Shown here: in pieces, positions 1-7,053 of the stretch
Layout: each line of letters begins with the position of its first letter
How positions within the stretch are numbered: the stretch's first letter is position 1
NCBI GenBank assembly: GCA_002887195.1
Contig: PJAB01000494.1
Span: 1 to 25,263, forward strand
DNA: 25,263 bases
Direction of reading: 5' to 3'
Origin: Chrysochromulina parva
Lineage: Eukaryota; Haptophyta; Prymnesiales; Chrysochromulinaceae
Made by a program: the position numbers and the translations under genes
The notes under the pieces: model-generated
What the model was told of the DNA's origin: nothing
Seen by the model: only the letters and a program-made list of their open reading frames with translations
Database searches by the model: none

Positions 1-612
1 TCGCCATGCAGAATCCAACTTACGCGCCTCGCCCTGCGATTTGGAAATTGAAAGACAAAATACAGATTCCAAATTCCGAGACAGCAGTTTCTGTTTACGC
101 TCCTGCACTGACGCTTCATCCGTCGTGTTGACATCCGACTCGTCTGTACGCGGCGCTATCCTCCGCTCTCCACTGCTCTCTCGTCAGTCTGATCGTCAGT
201 CGTCTCTGTGCTGTGGTGCTGAGCTGCTGACAGCCGAGCTCCGCTAGCCTCCGGCCGTCGTCGCGCGGCGCGCGCCATGGCGCGCCGGTCTAACCCGGCG
301 CGGGGTCGGCGTCGAGCGGATTTGGGATTACTACGTATTTAATATTTAAAGTATTTTTATCTCCTGTTCTCGAGCTCTCCGCGGCAGCGATCTCCGGAGC
401 GCGGAGGCAGGCGGGGAGCTGTCGTGGCACCAATCGGCCGGCTCTCCGACTTTACAACGGCCCCGGGTCCCGGCGCGCGCGATGCCCACGACACGATCGC
501 GCCTCTGCTCGGCGCCGGGCCGCAGCTCCTGTCGAGCTTTACTTCTCGCCGCGATCACTTAGCGGCACCACGCTCCGTCCACTTCCCCACTCCGACCAGG
601 CCACGCGGCGCC
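1..612. other. Spacer downstream of PSMD11, no gene seen
   Basis: No reading frame here looks like a protein. The open frame at 41-247 is short, serine-rich and resembles nothing I know. The segment probably holds the 3' untranslated region and polyadenylation zone of the minus-strand PSMD11 gene, which stops at 613. Two things stand out. A near-palindrome of GGCGCGCC-type sequence lies around 268-289. A sharply AT-rich island lies at 328-361 in otherwise GC-rich DNA. No canonical AATAAA is visible. Confidence 0.5.
328..361. other. AT-rich island
   Basis: A run of about 34 bases is almost pure A/T (it includes TATTTAATATTTAAAG) inside a GC-rich spacer. It sits roughly 250 bp past the PSMD11 stop codon, reading on the minus strand. 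A role in 3'-end formation or chromatin is possible but not shown by the sequence. Confidence 0.4.
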
Positions 613-1932
613 TCACTTTTTAGGCTTTTTCTTGATGAGATTTTTGTCCTCCTTGCCCTCCTTGCCCTTCTCTTCCTTCTTCTTGTCGTCCTTGTCGTCC
701 TTCGCCTTCGAGGCGCCGCCCACCAGGCTGTTGGCCTTCACATTGAGCGCATCGACGACCTTGCTCATGTTGCCTAGGGTCTCGAGCGCCTCGTCGTACG
801 TCGTGTCTACCGCCTGGTCCTCGTACACCACGAGGCAGCCCGCGCCCGCGTCGAGGATGCCGCGGAACTTTTTGTCGAGGATCATCTGCGAGAGCTTCTG
901 CTCGACCTTCTCGAGTGGCAACTTCATCACGGTGGCGATGTGCGCAGTCTCGACAACCGAGTAGGGTTCGATGATGCGGCAGATGTTCTCCTGCAGCAGC
1001 ATGTCGTACAACGCCGCCAGGTGGTTGGAGATGATCGGATCCGCCGTCAAGTGCGCCGCGTGCGTCGAGAGGGCGGTCTCGAACTCGATCAAGGAGCGTT
1101 GCTGGTGGGCAGTCGCGATGGCGCGCATGGCCTCAAGGCCCGCGCCCTGGTGGCGCATGCCCGGCTTGCCGTTGATGATCGACGTCACCTCGTCCGGGTT
1201 GTTCATCATGATCTTCGTCAGCAGCATGTACTTGACGCAGTCCTCGCCCCGCGGGCTGTTGATCGAGTCGAAGTTCTCGAGCGCCTCGTAGAAGTAGGAA
1301 AAGGCCGTCTTGTAGTCCTTCTCCTCGGCGTGTATGATGCCCGCGTTCACGTCGATCTGTGCCTGCAGCTGCGGCGGGCAGTAGATCGCGTTCGCGGCGG
1401 TGCGCGCCGACGTCAGCGACGCCTTCGCCTTGGGCAGGTTGCGCAGCGCGTGGTGCGTCGCGCTCTCGACGAGGTTGATCTCGACGAGCAGCGGCTTGTC
1501 GTCGAGCTTCTTCACCTCGCGAACCAGCTCGTCAAGCAGCGCGAGCGCGTCGGTGTACATCTTCGACTCGAGCAGCAGCGCGGCCAGCCGCGCTTCCACG
1601 CGCTGGCGGAGGAACGAGCGCTTCTCTGCCTTGCACCACGCAATCGAGTCGCGGCAGAGCTGCATCTGCAGCGGCAGCGTGTTGGGAATCTTGGCGAGCT
1701 GGTCGATCAGGGTGCGCACGATCTTAGCCGTCTTCGCCTTCGCCACCACGGCGAAGAAGGGTCGCAGCGCCGCCACGAGAGCCACCAGCTTGTCCGCCTG
1801 TGCCGTCTCTGCGTAGTGCTCCGAGAGCAAATGGATGGCCTCCTCCTTGGCGACCAACGAGTCCGTATCAGTCGCCTGCGAGGCTACCTTCGCCTCAAGC
1901 TCCGCAATCGATGGCGACGCGCTCTCGGGCAT
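613..1932 (-). CDS. PSMD11: 26S proteasome regulatory subunit RPN6 (PSMD11)
   Basis: This 439-residue protein is a lid subunit of the 19S regulatory particle of the 26S proteasome, where RPN6 clamps the lid to the core particle and base. The match covers the whole length. An N-terminal helical-repeat region contains the family strings AEKRSFLRQ, LTSARTAANAIYCPP and KTAFSYFYEALE. A C-terminal PCI/winged-helix region contains DPIISNHLAALYD, KLSQMILDKKFRGILD and ETLGNMSKVVD. These favour RPN6 over the related lid subunit RPN5. The start is the first ATG of the frame and gives a normal N-terminus. Human PSMD11 is about 420 residues; the extra length is a lysine/aspartate-rich tail after residue 403. 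The gene is uninterrupted, and RPA1 lies upstream on the same strand. Confidence 0.96.
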   Translation of the reverse strand: MPESASPSIAELEAKVASQATDTDSLVAKEEAIHLLSEHYAETAQADKLVALVAALRPFFAVVAKAKTAKIVRTLIDQLAKIPNTLPLQMQLCRDSIAWCKAEKRSFLRQRVEARLAALLLESKMYTDALALLDELVREVKKLDDKPLLVEINLVESATHHALRNLPKAKASLTSARTAANAIYCPPQLQAQIDVNAGIIHAEEKDYKTAFSYFYEALENFDSINSPRGEDCVKYMLLTKIMMNNPDEVTSIINGKPGMRHQGAGLEAMRAIATAHQQRSLIEFETALSTHAAHLTADPIISNHLAALYDMLLQENICRIIEPYSVVETAHIATVMKLPLEKVEQKLSQMILDKKFRGILDAGAGCLVVYEDQAVDTTYDEALETLGNMSKVVDALNVKANSLVGGASKAKDDKDDKKKEEKGKEGKEDKNLIKKKPKK

Positions 1933-2402
1933 GGCGGCTCGCGCGCGCGCGCGCTGGGCTTTCGGCGCTGAGTGTCACAGGGTCCCTTCTCGATCAATTC
2001 GCGTGAATCGGCTGTGAATACACGTTTAATGCATCTCCACAGTTACGAAAATCGACCCGACCTGAGTTCCCCCGCCTGCACCGGTCCCGGCGTCCCGCGC
2101 CGGCTGGGCTCGCCCGCGTGGCCCACGGTCACCCATGGGCCCCGTCTCTCGAGCTCTTGTTGCCTCCCAGGTCCCTGCCCGCTCGCGCCCGCCACAGGTG
2201 CACACCGCTGCCAGCGAGGTCCACGCGTCCACGCGGCGCACGGGCTGCTTCGCCCGGGCCGTACTTGGAGCTGCGCCGCCGCCGCCACCCGGGGCGGCGT
2301 GGCGTACATGCGTCCCAAATCTCGTCGCAGTCCGCCGCTGCCCGCCGTGCTTTGCTGCCCCGCTCGTCACCCTCCTTAGTTTCGTCAGTTTCGTCAGCCT
2401 CC
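1933..2402. other. Spacer: PSMD11 promoter side and RPA1 3' end
   Basis: This 470-bp gap lies between two minus-strand genes, so it must hold the PSMD11 5' region (near 1933) and the RPA1 3' untranslated region (near 2402). A run of alternating CG lies at about 1943-1954, just upstream of the PSMD11 start. The open frames on both strands here are Arg/Gly/Pro-rich by-products of GC content. No TATA box or poly(A) signal is evident. Confidence 0.45.
2379..2397. repeat. Tandem 9-bp motif GTTTCGTCA
   Basis: Two adjacent copies of GTTTCGTCA lie just past the RPA1 stop codon. The same or nearly the same 9-mer in tandem recurs in the neighbouring ABCF-like gene at 5171-5198, 5461-5479 and 5718-5736. 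Confidence 0.6.
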
Positions 2403-4049
2403 TCAGTAGGCGCCGCCGTACGCTGCGTCGCCGTAGGGCATGCTCACCATGCCGGCGGGAGCGCCGTGGTGGGCGGGAGCGCCGTGGTGGGCTGGAGCGC
2501 CGTGGTGGGCTGGAGCGCCGCCGGCCATCATCACCGGCGGTGCGCCGCCGTACGGCGCGCCGCCGTATGGCGCGCCGCCGTAGGCCGCGCCGCCGTACGC
2601 TGCGCCGGCGCCGGCTGTGCCGGCGCCTACGCCCATATGCTGCAGGATCTCATGTAGCAGATGGCGCCCCTCGGCCACAAAGTCGATGGGCTGCAGCGCG
2701 GTGCACGAAACCTTGATGCGTTGCTCGCCATTGTAGTCCTCGTTCTTGATGCGCCCCTTGAGCATGTACGTCGAGAAGCAGCAGCGCAGAAAGTGGCGAT
2801 CGAAGGCCGTTGGGTTCGACTCCTTGAGCTGGGCGATCTCGTCGGCCGACTTGCCTTGGAGGAGCATCGTCGCGGTCTCGTCGAAAAAGGACACGTAGCG
2901 CGAGCCGGACGAGTCGTTGCACGTGGCCTGAAAGATCCAGCGGCGCTGGCCGCCGACCGTCTTATCACACTTTTCGCAGTGCCCCTGCAGATCGCCGATC
3001 TCGTCGACGTTCGTGAGCTTCTTCTTGCAGTGGGGGCACGCGATGTACCACAGTTGCCGTTGGTCGGTCTTGATGTTCGTGACGCGGCAGCGCGCCTGAA
3101 ACATGTCAGGCTCGCCGTTGAGGCCGAGGGCCTGCTCCTCGATGTCGCTGAAGTAGATGCGCCGCGCGGGCTTGCCGCCGCCGCCGTTCGCGCCCGCGAC
3201 CGAGAGCGAGCGCAGCTGCTGCGACGAGCCGTGCGCTCGCCACCACCCCATCAGCTCATGCGCGACCGGGATATCCGGGTGCATCGTGATCTGGCTGTCG
3301 CCCCAGATGGTGAGCGATTTGGAGTTCCACGAGCCGACCTTGGCGTTGCGCACCGCGATCGCCATGCCTTCGCCGAGCTGCTGCTTCGGCTCGCCGAAGC
3401 ATGTGAGCTCGATCTTCGTCTGGCTCTGGTCGGCGAGCTCGAGTACGCGCTTCGTCATCTCCTTGCCCGAAGTCTTCGCCACGAAGGTCTGCGGCTCGGT
3501 GCAGCTGACGACGATCGCACACACGTCCGCCTGCGCATTGTCCGGCAGCTGCTCGAGCTGATCGATGCGCACCAACTTGAAGTTGTGCCGCGCGATCTCT
3601 TCGGCACCCTGCGGCTCCTCGGTCACCTCAAATGTGCAGCCGCGGTTGAGCGTCATCTCGAAGGTATGCGCCGTCGTGTTGTACTGCGGATTCTTGGGCT
3701 TGAGCGAGCCGCCCGAGATGAGGTACACGGCGCCCGGCACGAGCGAGTCGTAGATCTGCTCGTACACATCGGTGAAGCCAGTTACGCGGATCTCACCCGA
3801 TGCGTCCGCCACCATCAGGTTGAAGAGCTTGCCCTCGCCCTTGGCATTCGAGTACTTACGGAAGTCCTTCTCCATAAGCCGCCCGCGAATCGTCCACTTG
3901 TTCTGGTACGGGTTGAGCGCCATGATGGGCATGATCGTGGCCGCACCGTCACGCTGGATGCCTCCCTGCGCCTGCCCGTATTGGGGCGCTTGCTGCGCGG
4001 GCGGCGGCGCGTTGTGATGCTGCCACTGTTGCTGCTGCTGCGGCGGCGC

Positions 4050-4091
<42 letters not shown>

Positions 4092-4829
4092 CTGCTGCGG
4101 GGGAGGCGACCCAAAGTTGGGCGGTGCCGGCGGCGCACCATACTGCTGGTGCTGTTGCTGGAACTGCTCAGGCGCGCCGTACTGCGGCTGCGGCTGCTGC
4201 TGCTGCATCGGCGCACCATACTGCGGCGGCGCGCCGTACTGCTGCTGCTGCGGCGCGCCGTACTGCGGCGCACCATACTGCGGTGGCGCGACGTACTGCT
4301 GCTGCGGCGGCGCTCCATACTGCTGCTGCGGCGGCGCGCCATACTGCGGTGGCGCGCCATACTGCGGCTGTTGGGGGGGGGCGCCGGCCGGGGGCGCCTG
4401 CTGCCACTGCTGCTGCGGCGGCGCAGATTGCTGCTGCGGCTGCTGCGGCGGCACCAAGCCCGGCGGCAAGCCACCCGCCACAGGCTGGCCGTTGTCGTCG
4501 AGACGCAGGGGCTGGCCGATGATCATGGGCACTGAAGATTGGACGACGTCGCAGTTGAGAACGATGATAATCTTGCGGTTCTGCACGACGTTGCAGATGA
4601 ACTCGTTCAGCTTGATGACCGAGAGCGACTGGACCTGACCCGACTCGATGTGGTGGTTGAGCTGCGTGGCCATCATGCCCTGCATGTAGTTGACGCCATC
4701 CGAGACGATCACGCGGTGGCGCACTGCCGGGCCACCGCTGATGAGCTTGACTTCGAGGAGCTGGATCACGGGCTGCTGCGTCGTGTCGTTGTGGAACATC
4801 TTGAGGATGGCTCCGCTCGTGAGCGCCAT
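2403..4829 (-). CDS. RPA1: Replication protein A 70-kDa subunit (RPA1) with low-complexity insertions
   Basis: This is the large subunit of the RPA single-stranded-DNA-binding heterotrimer, used in replication, repair and recombination. The expected domains occur in order. An N-terminal OB fold covers about 1-110. DNA-binding domains A and B start near residue 296 (ALNPYQNKWTIRGR, FNLMVADASGEIRVTGF). DNA-binding domain C carries a zinc ribbon, with CPHC near 599 and CEKC near 619. The protein is 808 residues against about 620 in animals. The excess is a Q/P-rich linker (about 115-290) with YGAPPQ repeats and a 13-glutamine run, and a Gly/Ala/Tyr/His-rich tail after about 735. The frame is open throughout and the zinc cysteines are intact, so the extra parts look like real expansions. 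The ABCF-like gene lies 176 bp upstream on the same strand. Confidence 0.95.
2458..2519 (-). repeat. 18-bp tandem repeat in the RPA1 C-terminal tail
   Basis: Three full 18-bp units plus a partial copy encode repeated GAPAHH hexapeptides. Next to them (about 2530-2600) are further GCGCCGCCGTA-type units encoding PYGGA and AYGGA. Units are multiples of three and stay in frame. Confidence 0.8.
4051..4089 (-). repeat. CAG trinucleotide repeat (13 units) in RPA1
   Basis: Thirteen uninterrupted TGC units on the plus strand are CAG codons on the coding strand and encode polyglutamine in the linker between the N-terminal OB fold and DNA-binding domain A. A pure run of this length is expected to vary in length between isolates. 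Confidence 0.9.
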
Positions 4830-5005
4830 GGTGCGCGCTTTCTTCTCCGCGTCTGCAAGTCAAGGAAGCGGAGCGCGCGGGAGACGGCCCAGAGCCCCGC
4901 GCGTTTCAAAAAGTCGACACGACAAGTCAAGTCAAATACAAGGAAAGTAAAGTCAAGACAATGACATGAGCACTTCATAATCAGCAGACAACCGAATCCA
5001 GAATT

Positions 5006-6562
5006 TCACATGGATCTTTTACACGTTTTTACGTGCTGTTGCTCGTGCCCCTCGACGCCCATCATGTCGACGCCAGCATGAGAAGCATCATGGCCGCCAG
5101 AGTGGCCGCCAGAGTGGCTGCCATCCGCGCGTGCCGCTGGCGCCGGCGACGCCTCGAGCCGCATCCCAGATTCATCAGTTTCGTCAGATTCGTCATCATC
5201 CTCGTCCTCCTGTGCGTCCCGAGGCCTCCCGGAGACGGCACGGTCGGCAGCGAGCACAGACCGCAATGCCGCAGCACCAGCCTGCATGGCGCTGAAGGCC
5301 TCGTCCTGAGCCATTCCCATCTCACGCATCATCGCCATCGACATTGCCATCGTCGCGGCCATCGAGTCCGTGCTGCTCAGCCAAGAGAGCCCGCATGAGC
5401 CCATGCCCTCCGACGATGCGCTCGGTACGGCGCGAGCGGTCGGCAGCTCATCCGCTGAGGGTTTCGTCGGTTTCGTCGGCAGCTCATCCGCGTCCCACAG
5501 CATATCGTCGTCGTCGCCGCCGCCGCCGCCCAAGGGCGGTTCGCGCGTGCCGCCGACGGCGGGCGCCGCGCCATCGCCCCCAGTAGCGCCCCCAGTAGCG
5601 CCATCGCCCCCAGTAGCGCCTAACGGCGGAGCGCCCGCCATGACGCGCGCCATGCCGCCACTGCCGCCGGCGGGCAAGTGGTGGTGCAATCGAGGACACT
5701 CACGCTCAGGACAGCGCGTTTCGTCGGTTTCGCCGGCTCGGTGAGAAGGCCAGCTGCCGTGAAGGCGGAGAGCACGGAGCTCGACTCGCCCGCCATGCAC
5801 GATCGCGACGTGCGTCGGCCGCAGCGCCTCGCGGAGGTGGGGCGATGACGAGGCGAACACGAGCGCGCCAGGCCAGCGCTCCGGGGCCAGCGCTTCGGCG
5901 AGCATGTCGATGGCCGCCCGACCCAGAAAGGCGGCAGGCTCATCGAGGAGCAGCAGGTGCTTGGGAGCGACGGCGAGCGCCGCGATTGTGAGCAGGGTGC
6001 GCTCGCCCGACGAGAGCGAGCTGCAAGGCCGGCGCGCCGCAAAGTGGTCGATGCCGATCGAGCTGAGCACCTCGGCGCACGCTGCATCATCACCGCCACC
6101 AAGGCGCACAACGAATTCAAGCGGCGTCTCCACGTCCTCGAGATCGCTCGAGCGCAGCGAATCTTCCCAGTAGAGCAGCTGCACGAAGCGCCCCGTGCTG
6201 CGCGTACCCGTGCACGGGCGCAGCCGTCCGGCCAGCGCACGCAGGAGCAGGGACTTGCCCGCGCCCGTGACACCGTCCACAAGGACGCGCATCCCGGACT
6301 GGATGGCGAGCGTGACGGAGAGCGCTGCCGGCCCGTCCGGTTCGTACGCGAACGAGCACGCGTCCAGTGCGACGAGGGTGCCGCCAGCGGGCGGTGGCGG
6401 CGGCGGCGGGAGCGCGAGATACGGTGCGGCCGTGAACATTGACTCGGCTGGGCGGGAAAGCCTTTTCGTAGTGACGAAACGATTACGGTGCTGCTGTTTG
6501 CAGCGAAGAACGACTCGCCTGAAGGATAGATGAACGCCCGATACGACGCTCGGTCCGAGCAA
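5006..6562 (-). CDS. Single-domain ABCF-like ATPase with low-complexity C-terminus
   Basis: This 518-residue protein has one ABC nucleotide-binding domain at about 60-260 of the long form: Walker A GVTGAGKS at 97-104, a signature-like SLSSGERT near 181 in place of LSGGQ, and Walker B LLLLDEP near 204. Spacing and the text before the signature most resemble the C-terminal half of ABCF/EF3 proteins, which act on ribosomes, rather than a membrane transporter; no membrane segments are seen. A second domain is absent. The D-loop reads AAFLG and the switch histidine region reads ASSSPH, so both look degenerate. The C-terminal half is Gly/Asp/Met/His-rich and unassigned. Two starts are possible: 6562 gives an Arg-rich, nearly acid-free 41-residue leader that could be a mitochondrial targeting peptide, and 6439 removes it. 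Confidence 0.72.
   Translation of the reverse strand: MLGPSVVSGVHLSFRRVVLRCKQQHRNRFVTTKRLSRPAESMFTAAPYLALPPPPPPPAGGTLVALDACSFAYEPDGPAALSVTLAIQSGMRVLVDGVTGAGKSLLLRALAGRLRPCTGTRSTGRFVQLLYWEDSLRSSDLEDVETPLEFVVRLGGGDDAACAEVLSSIGIDHFAARRPCSSLSSGERTLLTIAALAVAPKHLLLLDEPAAFLGRAAIDMLAEALAPERWPGALVFASSSPHLREALRPTHVAIVHGGRVELRALRLHGSWPSHRAGETDETRCPERECPRLHHHLPAGGSGGMARVMAGAPPLGATGGDGATGGATGGDGAAPAVGGTREPPLGGGGGDDDDMLWDADELPTKPTKPSADELPTARAVPSASSEGMGSCGLSWLSSTDSMAATMAMSMAMMREMGMAQDEAFSAMQAGAAALRSVLAADRAVSGRPRDAQEDEDDDESDETDESGMRLEASPAPAARADGSHSGGHSGGHDASHAGVDMMGVEGHEQQHVKTCKRSM
5461..5479. repeat. Tandem GTTTCGTCG motif inside the ABCF-like gene
   Basis: Two 9-bp copies lie here, flanked by two copies of GTCGGCAGCTCATCCGC at 5439-5455 and 5475-5491. 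Related tandem pairs lie at 5171-5198 and 5718-5736. On the coding strand the pairs are read in two different frames, giving TKPTKP here and ETDET or DETDE at the other two. Confidence 0.7.
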
Positions 6563-7053
6563 ATCAGAGGCGTGGAGAGTGAAGGTGACATGAAAGCAGA
6601 GCCGGCTTCCCTCCGCGCGCCCGCTCCCACCACACCACCCTCCACACCACCCTCAAACTCTCGTCAATCAATCTACAGTCTAAGGAGTCGGTATCTGCAG
6701 GGTCTTGGGTATCACAACGTGAAAGGTGCTGTGCGAGTCGGCGTCGAGGTTTTCCAGCTAAGGAGATGGCGTGCCGCTGGCTTTTGGCAAGCAGTGTGCC
6801 GTCTGCGCGTACATCGTCGCGCCGTGGCCTGGCCGTGGCGTTCGCATCCTCATTCCAGATAGCACACCATGATGGCCAGATGGACGGCACCCGTGAGGCA
6901 TTCGGTGCTTCCGGGGTGCTCACCGGCCGTCGTCCGTCCCTTGCACGTTCTCTCTCCCTCTGCTTCTGCGTCGTAATCGCCGTGCTCATGCATCGCGCTC
7001 TGCCCCGTCGCATCGTCTGTGCGCAGTCACTCAGCCATCCGCACTCTCTCGCC
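6563..7053. promoter_or_regulatory. Divergent promoter region between ABCF-like and PNUTS-like genes
   Basis: The two genes point away from this spacer of about 490 bp, so it should carry both promoters and 5' untranslated regions. A pyrimidine-rich stretch (CTCTCTCCCTCTGCTTCTGC) lies at about 6950-6970, ahead of the plus-strand start. No TATA box or known operator is recognisable, and open frames on both strands look like chance. The call rests on gene orientation only. Confidence 0.45.

Noticed and set aside
41..247. A 68-codon open frame at the left edge
   Set aside because: Ser/Arg-rich with no motif, and it lies in the likely 3' flank of another gene.
613..1932. Assignment as RPN5 (PSMD12), the other PCI lid subunit of similar size
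   Set aside because: Family strings such as LTSARTAANAIYCPP and KLSQMILDKKFRGILD are those of RPN6.
940..1971. A 343-codon plus-strand open frame
   Set aside because: It is antisense to RPN6 and Arg/Val/Leu-rich by composition.
2780..2830. A perfect tRNA B-box-like GGTTCGACTCC, first thought to be a tRNA
   Set aside because: No A box, acceptor stem or anticodon arm can be folded around it, and it lies within conserved RPA1 coding sequence.
2661..4535. A 624-codon plus-strand open frame
   Set aside because: It is the antisense of RPA1. Its Leu/Arg-rich text follows from the GC-rich codon bias of the real gene, and it shows no family features.
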